A stretch of 64,000 bases of DNA from Stichopus chloronotus (taxonomy: Eukaryota; Echinodermata; Holothuroidea; Aspidochirotida; Stichopodidae): positions 28,473,475-28,537,474 of the forward strand of contig CM037839.1 in the NCBI GenBank assembly GCA_021234535.1. Direction: 5' to 3'. The notes under the pieces are model-generated. The model was not told the origin of the DNA, searched no databases, and saw only the letters and a program-made list of their open reading frames with translations. Both the position numbers and the translations under genes were made by a program. Shown piece by piece: positions 46,768 to 59,830 of this stretch (within the stretch, counting starts at the first letter, position 1; each line of letters begins with the position of its first letter).

Positions 46768-46930
46768 TTTGAACTGACTCTCTTTTATTTGAACTGATAC
46801 CCCTTTTTATTTGAAATGAAAATCTTTTAATTTTAGGCTGATAACCCTTCCTTCTGAACTGATACCCTTTTTTTCCAAACTTATACCACTGTCATTTGAA
46901 CTGATATCCCTTTGTAATAAGCTGATGAAA
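46768..46930. repeat. ~21-bp minisatellite, about 8 units
   Basis: Unit about TTTGAACTGATACCCCTTTT. GAACTGA or a variant recurs at 46771, 46791, 46813, 46837, 46856, 46876, 46898 and 46921, with steps of 19-24 bp. Confidence 0.75.
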
Positions 46931-49900
46931 AAAAAATCATTGACCAATGGACTTTGGCAATTGCCATTTTTAGAGGGCATAGACAAAAGGTGGTTGCAGA
47001 TAAAAAGTCTAATCTAATAGTGTAATGCCTCAGATGAACAAAAATAAATGACTGAGTATGCCAATAAATTGTGAAATTTTATATCACACCTGACTATTAA
47101 ATGTAAATGTAAAATGAAAACTATTTCCTTGCTTTTCTATATAAATAAAAATTTCACATGTAAGGATTCTTACAGTGTGGAGATCTAAATCAAATCTAAG
47201 TGTAGTTTAAATGAATGCAGTTAAAATTCCAGCAAATACGTAATTTACTGTTCAAGATACTTCCAAATTTACCAAACCAACTTTTGGTATGGCATTTCCA
47301 CTTTGGTCTGTCAATGTGTTTTGTAAACAGCCAGTAAAAATGTTCCAAGGAGTTTGTGGGTAGTTTATAAGACATAGGACTAACATTAATGTACACAATT
47401 AGGATTACATTAACCACATGACATCATTGTTGATTTGTCAATAAACAGAAGTTTTCACAGAAATAGTTTCTCTCCTCCATCTAGAAGAAGTCTCCCTCAA
47501 AAAGAGAGGATAGAAACGGCAGCAAACTATTCTGGAGTTGTCATCAAAGCAGAGGTAATGCCTCCAGTCAGCCTTTAAGTTACTTTTTTATAGTTGTGTG
47601 TCTGGCAGTCTCTCTCGCATTAATCTACATTTAACAACCAATTTGCAGTTGCTTCAGAAAACTCACTTTATCAAATGGCAAATATGGATATTTCTGTCTG
47701 AAAATATCTAATTTCAAGCACGGCTCGCAGCTGATGGCGCCCTGACAGCGACGAACATTCTCAAACGTCACATCCAATCTCTTGTATCCTTCTATAATTT
47801 TTTTTTGTGTTTTAACTAGACCGTCACTCCTTTCTCTAGAGATGATGCTGATACCAGGCTAGGAAATGTGGAAGCAAATTTTGGAGGGAAAATTGCAGAA
47901 ATGCGCGAACGGCACATTTCGAGCACTCGACAAATTCAATGACAAATCACTGAATATTTGAAAATGGAAAACACAGGGATAATGTCTATGGACTGTCAGA
48001 CTGGATATTAAAAAGACTTCAAAACCAGAAGATACAAATGAGTGACGCTTACAATGGTTACTGGAGTGGACGCGGATATTCGATTCTGTGAAATATAGGA
48101 GACAACTTAAGGTCATAGCTGGCCCCAACTGATGGTGTCAGGTTCAATGGTAATGAGAATGGCTCTCTTAAATATTCCTTCATCTAATTACGTAGACTGG
48201 GTGGTATAATCTTCAGGATCTCGAGGAACTGTTGAATGCAGTCATGATTGCTGTCCGCTTACAGGGATATAGTAATGTGCATTGTCACTCTTGGAGTGCT
48301 CTGCCATTCGACCTTGCTCAGATGTGACACTGAAAGAATGCTTGCATGAAACAAAACTAACTAGAGGAAAATAATCTTTGATATAAATGATTAACTGTTT
48401 GTTTCAGAGACAAACCTTGCCACATTTCTGTTTTTGCTTCAGTTTACTTGTCAATGGCAAATCTTGTTATTGGTGATTATAAGTATTACTGCAAGTAGAT
48501 ATCATCTCCATGTTTTTATCAACATCCAACACTTCGTGAGGTAATCTCCATAACCATTATTACTGTAAGCTAATTACATTGTTTAACAAGTACTACATAA
48601 TTCTATCTAGCAAAAAAAAACTAGCAAAAAAAAAAGAAAAAACATGAAATGAAGAATACAGTCCTAATCCATAGTTTATTGCAATATGTGGATGTTGATG
48701 TGTCTGTATCAAAAGCAAGAGATAAGTGGATACTAAACCACAATATCATTATTTCCCACACTGAATATTTCAAGGTGTTCATTTCATTCAAATAAATTAA
48801 TAGTTCCTTGAATAATTGGATCTGTTTCTTCTTAATTGTTTCTTACATATTTCAATTGAATCGGTTGTTGATGCTCAATCCTTCCCTGTCAGCACATTAA
48901 TTTTGATTTGCTCATAAATTGTGTCTGTTTTACACTTGACGAGGACAACATTCCAGATAATGTTATACCAATTGATTCAAAGTGTCTATGTAAGACAAGA
49001 AAGATACATTGCTTGTAGCAAGGTACCACCGTGAAAGTTTACACTAATAAATTGGGTTTTGCAGTGGCAGATGTGGGAATTGTATATATAAAAGAAGAAA
49101 TTTATTTACTTCATTCATGTCAGTAGCACAGAATGGAATCAAGAGTTGTGCTTCTTTGGTGACAGGAATGTCTTCTCTTGCTACCACTGTCATATAATTA
49201 CACTCAAGCAAGTGCCAAAGTGAACATTTGGTAAATAAGACCGGCAGCAATTTGAAAGACAACAGATTTTGTTACTTCAAGTTGCATATTTGTCCTTTTC
49301 TTTTGATTTATTCAATTTCATATTAAAGTTTACTTTTTCTTGTCTAGTTTTGCTTGCAGTAAAATCTGTCTTTACTGTGTCAGCATTTACTTTATGCAAT
49401 TTTGTTTTAAAGCTGTCTGATATTTTTAGACTTTACAATTTGAATACGTTTGTGGTCAAACTTTATTATTTTGTGTAGCTTGTGTTGAAAAAAGAAAGCA
49501 ATAATTTCTTAACAATGTTTTGTATTTAACTACGTTGCTATCAGAGTGGTTTGCCTTACAAATTGACTTATGCTTTAAACTTTGTAATTTCCTCTCTGTT
49601 GTTTAAGTTGTATTTAATTTTGTAATTTTTAGTGAGGGTCTTGTATGATTCATTGAGTGACTGAGTTTTAACCCCTTTTAATTGCTTTGAGGGTTCAGAA
49701 AATTATCACCTCAGGTATGAAATGAGATAATCTGATGTTTTACAGTTTTAATTATACCTACAAACAGTTAATTGCATTAATCATGAGTACAAGTTCCCAT
49801 GTGTTCAATTAAAACACTTTCAATGTTAAAAATGCACTCAAGATGAACAAGGCAAATAGCTGGAAGAGCAGTTCTTAAACTTAGAGAGAGCTCTTAATCA

Positions 49901-50139
49901 CATGATTTGAAATATAATAATATTAAAACAAAATCTGAAAGTTTTTAATCAATCAGGGGACTTAAATTAGCATCCAGTTGATTTTGTTGTAATACCAAGC
50001 TAACTAGCTGCTCATTTACCAGTTGGCCTTCTGTACATCAGGCACAGGTATATCAGGTATTTCGTCTTCAATGTTTGCTTGATAACATAACAACAAACTA
50101 CATCTTCAAACAGGGCTTTGAGGATAAGTAGTTGTCATT
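46931..50139. other. Non-coding stretch
   Basis: A+T-rich with A runs at about 48612-48642. A CpG-richer patch at about 47720-47930 has no supportable frame, although an 89-codon minus-strand frame (47859-48128) overlaps it. No gene or transposon recognised. Confidence 0.5.
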
Positions 50140-50520
50140 GGCCAATTGAAGATCTGTTGCAGTTGGCCAATTGAAGATCTGGAATTGCGATTGGCCAGGT
50201 TAAAATCTGTTCTGATTGATCAATTGAAGGTGTGCTGAGACGGCCAATTGAAATTCTGTAATGATTGGCCTATGAACGATCTGTCACGATTGGCCAATGG
50301 ATCATGTTGTGATTGACCAAATAAAGACCTGTAGTGATTGGACAACTGAAGATCTGTCATGGTTACCTTGACAATTGAACATATGTTGTGATTAGCCAAT
50401 TGGAGAACTGTTGTGTTTAGCCAATTGAAGACCTGCCATGATTGGTCAGTTGAATATCTGTCATGATTAGCCACTTGCAGGTCTGCCGTGATTGGCCTTT
50501 AACATCTGCTGTGAATGGTC
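50140..50520. repeat. ~25-bp minisatellite, about 15 units
   Basis: Unit about GGCCAATTGAAGATCTGTCAT followed by GATT. Copies begin at 50140, 50165, 50193, 50218 and 50242 and continue to about 50520, with steps of 24-28 bp. On the minus strand an 84-codon frame (50220-50474) reads through it and yields SNH/ANHD-type repeats; it is a consequence of the unit length and not evidence of a gene. Confidence 0.9.
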
Positions 50521-52867
50521 TGATTACAACATGCTGTATTTTGGAAAAATTCTTGATTATCTAATCCATTTTAGATGGTTTAAACAAACTTATCCTGCAC
50601 AACTTCAAAATATATGAACCTCCTTGTGTAAATAGAATGTGGCAATATATCCTTGTTTCTACAGCATTCTTTATACGGGCTGGGTTTGGACGTGGAGGGA
50701 TAGTGTTTGTTAATTTAAACTGAGCATGTCTGATAAACGTTTAATTATTTTGATACTGGAACGCTGACTTTCCGGCCAATACATGGTGTGTGACAAAGCA
50801 CCTCCATACCATGAGAGACAAAAACAAAAATAAATGAAAGTTGCACAAGAATAGAGGGTGCTATTGACAAACATTAATTATGTGAAATGAGGTACAGGTA
50901 TATTGTTTCACCACAAACACTGTCAACTAGATGCAATCGAGAGAGACCTTACCAACAGATTACTTTTTATGACCTTGATCATGAAAACTGACCCCCAGTT
51001 TAAAGTCTGCTGGTTTATACAGACAGCTGGTTGAGCTACACGGATCAGATGAGCTCTCGAAATGCTGCCTGCAGATTCAATTACGGTATTTGCATACGAC
51101 ACCATCGAAACCCCCGGTGGGGACCATCACAAACGCTGCCAGGCAACGAAGTGAAAAGGACAGCATATCAAATATCAGGTAAAGGAGGCAAGCTCTGTTA
51201 TCATTGGTTATTTATCCAGTTACGAGCAAAACATGTCATGAAATATTCACCTTCATCCATAATTGCACGAGCAAGGTATGTTGATGCATGAGAGACAGAG
51301 AAATAAACCCCCGTCAGGCCCAAAAGACAAGTAAATTCTTTCGAAAGACATTTACCTGTCTCAGGATGAGAAGAAAATATCCACCCATGGACTAATATAA
51401 AGCCTCCTTATTTGAAGGAGACTCAAAAGAAGGGGTTTCACTTGCCCGAGTAAAAGAGAGTTTTGAAGAAAGCGATACTTAAGCCAATATCCCAGAGGAT
51501 ATATATTGATGAAAGATGATCGTTTTTGCAATTTTAAGAGCTTTGTAAAAAATTACATCCACGCAGGCAATAATGTCAGCTTCAGGCATATATTTGGACC
51601 AGATGACCGTCAATAGAGATAGTCAAATGCCTCAGTTGCTATAGCAGACTTCAAAACTTCAGCTGTCAAATTCCAAACAGAAACAAAGCACAAATTGCAA
51701 GAAATTAACTTACCTTTCTAAAGCCAAAAAGATTACCCAGGGTTGTAGTTGTAAATCCCTAAGAAAGGAAGAAAAAAAAGACAAAATATGAGAAGACAAA
51801 AAAAGTAATAAGGAAACCATAAAACATAGGAAACCACAGTATTTTCTGACGATAGATTATGTACAATAACAATTTGAACTTGAAACGCACTAGCTGAGAG
51901 GTAGGTTTTTTTTTCTGCTTTGTAAAGTTTCAACGTTCTTCTGTGCTACATCAAATCAACTGACAATCGTTACTCTAGGCAACTGGATGCTCCAAAACTG
52001 GTGAAAGAGAAGAGATTTGTCGACGACGAGCCCCTCGTTACACTTGGGAAATTTAATTTCAGGCAAATACAGTACCGACATGAAGGAAAATTGTAGGAAA
52101 CAGTATTGAGTTAATTGAAAGGAGGTGAGGGTTGAACAGAAGAAGGGAAGAAGACAAAAAAAAAAAAAAACGGATGGAGGACTGTCTGAAGAAGTTATGG
52201 AGAAGTGATTCACCAGTTTTCTTTTGGTTTCTGTATTACACTATGGGAATTGAGTGGCACACTATGAAGTTGCTAATAATTTTATGTCACTGTGTATAGA
52301 ATAATATTATGAATATATAGGGTAGGCAGGAAGGACTTTTGACCACCTGGTGCCATGGCCTATATATATGGAATAGTTACATACTGCATTTAAATATGCA
52401 CCAATCTGTCACGAAGTGGGGTGTGAACGTTTATCAGCAAACCAACATAGCTGAATGTACATACCGTATGATGCTAAGTTATCTACTGCTCATACTTGGC
52501 AAAAGACCAGGTGACAGCTTTGATGCAATGTTTATATAAGTTTAAATCAAATTATGTTTTATTTGCAAAAGCAAATGCTTTCCTCTGCAGGTGAGATTTT
52601 ACTTATAGGATATGATCGATACTTTTGAGAGGTATCCAGTTGGAGCTTGTAATCTACAGGAATATGAATCCACAAAAAAGAGAATCACTCTAGATAAACA
52701 GTTTGTCTAGCTCCCTCTAAAAGAGAGAGTCAGTGAATATACAATAGCTGGTAATATAGACAGACAGTAACAATGGTTGTGTTTAGGCAGTCTTTCAATG
52801 TAATCGTAAGTCTCAGTTGAGAGATTAATTAAGGGGGGTGAAAGCTCACTACAAACAGGATAAAAGT
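50521..52867. other. Non-coding stretch with a CpG-richer patch and a palindrome
   Basis: The segment at about 51030-51160 has more CpG, without a recognisable exon. At 51323-51361 AGACAAGTAAATTCTTTCGA continues into a near-complement ending GACATTTACCTGTCT, forming an 18-bp-arm palindrome with one indel. An A run lies at about 52157-52170. No gene supported. Confidence 0.5.
51323..51361. repeat. Near-perfect palindrome, arms of about 18 bp
   Basis: AGACAAGTAAATTCTTTC against GAAAGACATTTACCTGTCT: the right arm reversed is AGACAGGTAAATGTCTTTC, so the arms differ by one substitution and one inserted base. There is almost no loop, so it could extrude as a cruciform. No known element recognised. 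Confidence 0.75.
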
Positions 52868-52937
52868 CATGAGGTATATCAGCCCATGAGGTCTATCAGC
52901 CCATGAGGTATATCAGCCCATGAGGTATATCAGCCCA
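52868..52937. repeat. 18-bp tandem repeat, 3.9 copies
   Basis: CATGAGGTATATCAGCCC is repeated almost without change; one unit has TC for TA. The near identity indicates recent expansion compared with the older arrays in the window. Confidence 0.95.
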
Positions 52938-55900
52938 CACGGGCTCTCTGCTGCAGTATGAACTTTACTAACAGGATACTAGCACACAGAATCAAAGGAC
53001 AACTGCCGTACAGCTCTCTCTAGTGAAGAGATACAATTAAATGATGGCTTTCAATTACTAAAACTGTGGTAAATATAAATTCTGGTGGTGCTCAAATTTA
53101 TGACCCAGTCAGTAATTTGCGAGCTCTAATCGATGAGAATTCGATAGTAAATGTTTATTCCCATGAGTCTTAGCTCTGACCACTTCTCTTGCAATTCCTG
53201 TACACAGCTTCAATACCCGATCAAAGGCCCATATGATGGGTATTAAGAAGTGTGCATTTTTTGTAAGGGTCCATTTCATGTCATGTGCAATGTTGACATG
53301 TCGTGCATTGATAGATACATGGCACCATTATGTGAGTATTAGTCCTCGGTCATCTGACACATGTTGATATGTGATAAAATCAGATATGGAATCAAACATG
53401 TAGACAAAGATCAGTAGAATTCAAACTAAGAAATCATCTCCTTTACAGATGACAATTATTCTACAACAATTCTCCAATTAAGACAAGATTTTCTTCCAGA
53501 AATGTTCAGCTGTCTAGTTACAATTTAGAAATAACATTGATCAGAGCAACCAGAATGGTTACCTTTCATTACATGCACATGGATCAAGTGCAGCTTTGAA
53601 AACAGCCTTAATTGCATGCCTACAGCTAGGTACTGCATTCTTTCAGAACACAATATGATAATGAATGTTAACAGAATTAAAACATAGATTATGGTTGTTA
53701 CATTGCCATTACTCAAACTTTTCCTAACTTTGCTACTGTCCAAATTTTAGGAAAAGAAGTACAAGAATGAAAAGGCATGGTATAAACTTAGACAGCTATT
53801 AAAAGTGAATTAAAGGGACGATTGTAATTCTTGAGAGCCCAAACTAACAGAATACTCATAATATAACCTTAATTTTATACCTGAAAAAAAAAAAAATTTA
53901 TAACTGCAAAATTCATACAAGATTATAGGAAGCTCATTTGATTCAGTCCACATCGACTTTCTTAGGAAGAGAATAAATTTAACACTGTTTGCAATAGTAC
54001 ATTCAGCATTACAAATTAACTTTGTGAGGGCAAATACTGAACTGACTTTCTCACTGCATTAATGAGTAGTAGTATTGAGTTATCTCTTAATTAAAAGCAA
54101 ACAATCCCTTTCAATTACTGGGTTTCCCAGTATATGTATTACACAAAATACTAATTGACAAACTTTTTTTAATTTGTTTTAAGTTTAAGACATTTTCGTT
54201 TTTTTGCATTTTATGAATATTGCTGCCACTAACTTTTTTTTATTCTTGATGCTAGCTGTAACATTTTAAGCTTGAGGTTTCCTTAAAAAAATTTAAAAAA
54301 AAGAAAAAAAAGAAGAAAAAACAGCGACTTGACACATTGCCAACTAGGTTGAAACAGTGAGAGAATGAAATCCATTGTGTATTGATGGTTATAACAATCT
54401 ATGGCAAAGAGTTATTTATATCAAAACATCTCCACTTAGAGTTTTAACATCCTCCTCATCATCCCATTGTATTTTTTTGCACAAAACTAGCAAATTTTTT
54501 TCAGCTGTTTTCCAAGTATATTTCACATTCTCTAAGCCTGCCTGAATCATTTGCTTCATACCAGTACTGTCTTTATACTTTTTTTATTTTGCCTTTCTTT
54601 TTCTTCTTTCTTTTGGTGGTGCTCGGTAGTGTTACCATGATCCATTACCGTATCATTCCCAGCTCTGTAAATTGTATGTTTTTCACACTGCTTGCTACAG
54701 ATCCATCATGCGCCTCCTTGATGAGCTCATCTATATTTCATACAATAACACATATGGCTGCGAGATCTTGGGTTGATCAACAAGTATATAACAGGTTTTT
54801 GGGAGGCCCTCAACTCATCATTCATTCCAACGAGGAGAGAGGCCGACTGTCGATATCTGGCATCCAGATAGCAAAAAGAGGGAGAAAAAAAAAGAAATTA
54901 TAAGACACCGCTCTGGGGTCATTCACCTTGCCATAAGCCTCTTCCACAACAACTTGTCTGATGATTTTGCATATATATGATAACTTTAACTTTTCTCTCA
55001 CTATCCCCCACTTAGGGGTTGCCATAGTGATTCTCGTTGTGCACATGTGTTTGAAAAGATGAAATTAAAGATATAACTGTTATTAATATATTCAAGCTGT
55101 AATTCTTTCGGCAAAGTTTGCAAAGCGAAATTTCTTCAGAAATATTTAAGCATAATAGGTACTGCATGTAACTGTTGCTGGATTGCACAATTTACTGTGA
55201 TATGTAATAAGTAAAATGAGACAAACTGTTAAAGGGTGTATAGCTGATTTGCAGATAACCTTAGAGTTTTAGTTCATAGCAACACTACTGAAATAACTAA
55301 TAACTTTACAGGACAACATATACACGTCAATACACACATACTTGTTCAAGGAGGGGAGGGGAGGAGATGAAAACTGTATATTAATCTTAAAGTTTGCTCC
55401 AAACATGCATAAGATTCATATGAATAGAAAACATCAACATCAACTGAGCTGATACTTCAACTTCAATTGTTTAAGTTCTTTAAAACAAAACTTACACTGC
55501 ATATTTATATAAACATATGGAGTATGAAACCACTAGGCCTTCAGGGGCTAAAGTATATCCTGTGAAAACAACTCTAGATCTTGAACACACATTATTAACA
55601 CTTAATAATTATGTCATTAGTACTAAGTAATTCTGTAGAATTAATTACACCTGGTGTTTTTAAACAATCTTCATGAAAACTAAATGATGACTAGTCTCAC
55701 AATTCAAACATTTGCATGTATAGCTGTTATGAATCTTTCAAAGATGTAACGCAACAATGAGCTGCTCTGTCATTGACATCACAGAATGACACCAACATGA
55801 AACATAATGCAAATCAAGAATGAAACGGAAACCAAGTTATGTAATGGTCACACATTTGTGAATGTTGTTTTTTGTTTCTTTACATATTCAATGATGAGAG

Positions 55901-56222
55901 AATTCTCTTAGTCGGGGAATAATAGCAAGAGACAACCACTAAACCTTGTTACTTGTATTCTATAATGACTCCTTGATAACGCGGAAATCCAGAAGAGGCG
56001 TCACTCAGACCACAAAATTGAAGCACATTGGATCAGTGGTGTGGATGAAAATGACCACGTAGCTTGGCTTCACCTGTATATACGGCTCATCGGCTGCTTC
56101 ACCGTGTAAGTTACAGCTGCATACCTTTCACATTTTTGTGAATCAGCTTACTGTAAATGACGTGCACTCCATGAATATTCATAACATTGCAATAATATTA
56201 CAGTAAAACCGTAAGGTAATAA
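52938..56222. other. Non-coding stretch with A/T homopolymer tracts
   Basis: A-rich tracts at about 53884-53897 and 54285-54321, and a G/A tract at about 55350-55367. A 104-codon plus-strand frame (54589-54903) starts with a run of Phe codons from a T-rich tract and has no domain. Nothing else supported. Confidence 0.5.
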
Positions 56223-56282
56223 AAGGTTAATTAACACTTGACTGTGCATTATCCTACAGTTAATGCACAGTTGATTAACCTT
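56223..56282. repeat. Imperfect inverted repeat
   Basis: AAGGTTAAT and ACTGTGCATTA in the left arm are matched by TAATGCACAGT and ATTAACCTT in the right arm, with a small insertion in the left arm. An outer pair, TTACTGTAA and TTACAGTAA, lies just upstream (about 56149 and 56198). Confidence 0.65.
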
Positions 56283-58716
56283 GTTCATACATACAAAATG
56301 AGATTTTGATGAAAAATAACAAAAATGAAAGAAAATGTGGATTTATAAATATCCACACTTTACCAAAAACAAGAAAACAACAAGAAAAGGTGAACAAGAT
56401 TCACAACATGTCAATGATGTTTGTGTGCAACAAAGTACCATCAATCTTTTATGTAAGATAGCAGGTGACAAAACACCGTTGATCTACTACATTTTTATTG
56501 CATTAATCTGTCAGTGATTTAACTCTTTACTCAACTCGGACTTATCTGTAGGATAATGCAGAGTCACCTGACTGAAATGGGCCAATAGACATTGGGGATT
56601 TTTTCCTAAGTATGCACAAACAAATCTTCATATATACCCACGATGAAACTGAACCATGCGACAGCCATCGTGTTAAATGCTTTGTAAAATTGGAGAATCT
56701 GAATCACTGTGACCAGCTGCATTGTACATACAACAACCAATTAACATCTGCTGTTAATGCTTTGTATCTACCTCTTAAGTGCTTGTAATGTAGCCCAGAA
56801 TCATCAATTAAATTTACGCCAAATTATTTCCACTAGACTTTCATTCTCCCTTATTTCTGTTAAATGGCTCTCAATTATCCCCTTGAGATGTAAATTTCCA
56901 TTTTATTTGTTAAAGGACACAGTTCAGACCATGACATAGTCAGCTGTGGGACACTAATGTTTCCTGCAGCCTGTACTGCTGGTATACTACTCTTGCTGTA
57001 GTCTGCAGTGGCATGGTAAATATAGTTAGGTCGTTAACCTTTCAATGATAATGCACTCATGTTGCTGTAATTGATCTCTTTCTGCAAATGATCTTTCCAT
57101 CTGCCAAAGAAGGTACGTCTAAGCGACTAAATGATTAAATGCTAATAATATAACACCATATACTCCTCAGGAGTTTTCTCATTTTTTCCACATTTCTCCA
57201 GTGACCTCCTTATCCGGGGAAGAAAGATTTTTTTTCTTTTCAATTCCTGCCTTCATAATTTCTTTTCTCACAAATTTGTTACAAAGATGATTTCTTTAGA
57301 TATTAGCAGAGGGGGGTCTTGACCTTTTAAGGGAAAGATGATACTCACAATAACTGATTATCCCACAAAGTGATAAGGAGCCCTCTATAGTGTATACCAA
57401 AGGACACCGATGATCTTGCTAATGATTCTTATTTGGTCATTATAAAAGACAGGCGGTCATTGCCATTTGCGATAAATGCTAGAAGCTTTTAAGGAATACT
57501 GGTGGTGGAGATTAATACTGTAATATATATGCTATTAATAGTACTAAGTTTACTTCAGCAAGAGGGTTAAAATTATTTTCAGTCTCTGTAGAATGGTGAA
57601 CTAGATGTAAAGAGTCTTGCTAACCATGAAACAGAATTGTCTATGACCACACCAGGTGTCCACCCATGCAAGTTTTCAAGAAGAAGAGTGAATTTATGTA
57701 AATTTTTCAAGAGACCAGGGCAGGTCTCTTCTCATTAGCAAGGTCTCAACAGGAGGAAAGAATTTTATGTTAAAGTTTCAAAAGATAGTTTTAAGAATGT
57801 GACATGTAACATCCAGATGCATTTTAATTTTTACAGGTCAATAAACCTGACACAGTTACCTTGGCACCATATATATCCATTGATGTGCAATTTCTTTTTT
57901 ATGGCACACCCAGAATTCAAATGGGTTGGGCAGCTTCGTTCTTTAAATGATGTGTACCTTGTACAATGAGGTACACAGAATTGCTATCTAGCCTACCTAT
58001 GTGTTTAATTTACATACATGTGTAGCAACCTAAACGGTTTGTGTAACTCAAGTTCTTTGCTTTACATTTTGTATCATGTGTAACAAGTTATTAAAGTGGT
58101 CATGATTTAACTTTAACCAAGAACATGAAATGTCAAAATGAACATCACCTGAGCTAGCACATGAAACAGTAACACCACAGTTGGCTCACAATCAGACAGA
58201 AATAAGCTTAACATCAAGAAGTTATCCTAATCTACAATTGCAGTATTACAAGCACTGACTATACTGTAAAATTAATAGTCTTACAGTCAAACAAAGGCAT
58301 TCACAGTGAATACCATACAAAATTCTTCAGAGCCAGGTTTTCTCTCAGAACAACTTGAGAAGAGATGGAAGTTAAGAATCAACTGCCAGAAGTATTTTGC
58401 AACACACAGTCATCTAATACTTAAATGTCAGAATACTAAGAGCAACCTGTATGGTTGTCTTTAATCCAACTTTTCTTACCTGATTGAAAAGATACAAATG
58501 TGTATGTAGTGAGACCAAATATAACAACATGACTTCATTTGATGATTTTGACTGTTTATTCAGTGTAAGCTGAGCCTCACTGTACTTAGTTATACAAATT
58601 CCACAAAAGTTCATGGCTCAGGGAATTAACTAGCAACATAAATCATAAAACCCACGTAAAAGGAGTGGAGGAACTTTGCTGCTACGACCAAGGGCTGGAA
58701 ATTTTGGAAGATAAGA
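56283..58716. other. Non-coding stretch
   Basis: Ordinary A+T-rich DNA. Short open frames (60-66 codons) lack family resemblance. Nothing supported. Confidence 0.55.
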
Positions 58717-59345
58717 GTTGCTAATCACAGCATCCACATCATTCATAGACTATCAAAGTATTTCTCTGAAGATTCCATTGTAAAGCTAATTCATGGGTTG
58801 GTGTTTTCTCACCCTGGTTACTGCAACAGCCTCTTGTATGACCTGCCCAAAAAGCAAATTCAAAGGCTGCAAAAAGTTCAAAATTTTGCCGCTAGGTTGA
58901 TAAGCAGTATCAGTTATCATCAACGCATTACCCCTACTTCCAGAAGTTTGCACTGGCTACCAGTTGATTATAGAATAAGGTTGTAAATTCTCGCTTCTCG
59001 TGTACAAATTATGTTGTGGACAGGCTCCCTTTTATCTTGGTGATATGTGTATTGTTAAGCCTAATCTTCTTACAATTTAAGAAGGTCTCCTTGTAGCAAA
59101 ACCAGCCTGGTTGTTCCTTTATGAGGCATAATAACTTGGGGGGGGGGGGGGTAAAGGCCATTACCTTTTAGTTAGGTTCCATGTTATGGAAGTCCCTCCC
59201 TGTCAGTGTTAGAGTGTCTGCTTCTCTTACATTGCTTTGGGTAAATTTGAAAAAGTATTTATTTAGTCTGGCTTTTTCTTGATGTGCTGTAAAGCGCAAT
59301 TGAACATTTTATGGTAGTGTGCTATATAAGCTTATGTACTATTAT
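58717..59345 (+). mobile_element. 5'-truncated non-LTR retrotransposon (LINE) tail, CR1/L2/Rex1-like
   Basis: The plus strand encodes the end of a LINE second reading frame in pieces. Frame one (about 58741-58985) contains YCNSLLYDLPKKQIQRLQKV, then QNFAARLI, then SLHWLPVDYRIR, the well-known C-terminal reverse transcriptase region of CR1/L2/Rex1-type elements. After a stop (58984-58986) a shifted frame gives APFYLGDM, another gives RRSPCSKTSLVVPL, then LWKSLPVSVRVSASLTLL and KKYLFSLAF before a stop at about 59280. At least three frameshifts mean it is dead. The 3' tail GCTGTAAAGCGCAATTGAAC and GTGCTATATAAGC is the usual LINE 3' end, followed by a short ATT-rich stretch. A run of 14-15 G (about 59140-59153) is inserted. 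The endonuclease and most of the RT are missing. Confidence 0.92.
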
Positions 59346-59368
59346 TACTTAGGACAGTGGCCAGATGG

Positions 59369-59386
59369 CACACACACACACACACA
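59369..59386. repeat. (CA)9 microsatellite
   Basis: Nine CA dinucleotides immediately downstream of the LINE tail and upstream of the palindromic-element copy. Confidence 0.95.
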
Positions 59387-59393
59387 GTTACCA

Positions 59394-59458
59394 GATACTA
59401 GACCATAGTCAATACGGTAATGCATAGATTATAAGATGAGGGAGTACACTGCAAATCA
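59394..59458. mobile_element. Partial copy of the palindromic mini-element
   Basis: TAGTCAATACGGTAATGCAT, then AGATTATAAGATGAGGGAGT, then ACACTGC match the loop and right arm of the element at 26128-26218. The left arm (AGATACTAGACCATAG) is shorter and degraded. This second copy supports the view that the element is dispersed. Confidence 0.65.
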
Positions 59459-59736
59459 AGAATTACTAAAAATTGGCAATTTTATTTTGTTAATTTCTAA
59501 ATGGGTCTTGTCTAAGTTCACTGCAGGAAATACTGTACAACATCCTCCTGGATACAGAACAGCACTGTTCATACTAATGTGCTTAGTTTGTGAACACTAC
59601 TGTAGAATACTAAATTAAAAAGTCATAGGCATCAATAAATTGTAACCACTTAAATTGCTAAGAGGTTCTTGAAAGTGACTTGTGAGGTTACGAGTGTTTT
59701 TCTTTAATAAATACATGAATATAAATACGCCCGTGG

Positions 59737-59830
59737 GGATTTGTTGGCTCAGTTTGTGGTGCTACTTCAGGCTTGAAAGTTTGAGTCTGTGGTGAGTTTA
59801 TGTGTGTTAATTTCATTGTCACATGCTGGA
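59737..59830 (+). mobile_element. Possible tRNA-derived SINE head
   Basis: TTGGCTCAGTTTGTGG (59744-59759) resembles a pol III A box, and AGTTTGAGTC (59779-59788) resembles a B box about 30 bp downstream, the spacing of a tRNA gene. The sequence does not fold into a complete clover leaf (acceptor and T stems are poor), so a SINE 5' end or a decayed tRNA pseudogene fits better than a functional tRNA. No 3' tail or duplication could be defined. Confidence 0.35.

Noticed and set aside
50220..50474. 84-codon minus-strand frame with repeated ANH/SNH peptides
   Set aside because: It is the direct translation of the 25-bp minisatellite and carries no independent coding signal.
54589..54903. 104-codon plus-strand frame beginning with a hydrophobic run like a signal peptide
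   Set aside because: The start is a T-rich tract read as Phe/Leu, the end is an A-rich tract read as Lys, and no domain is recognisable.
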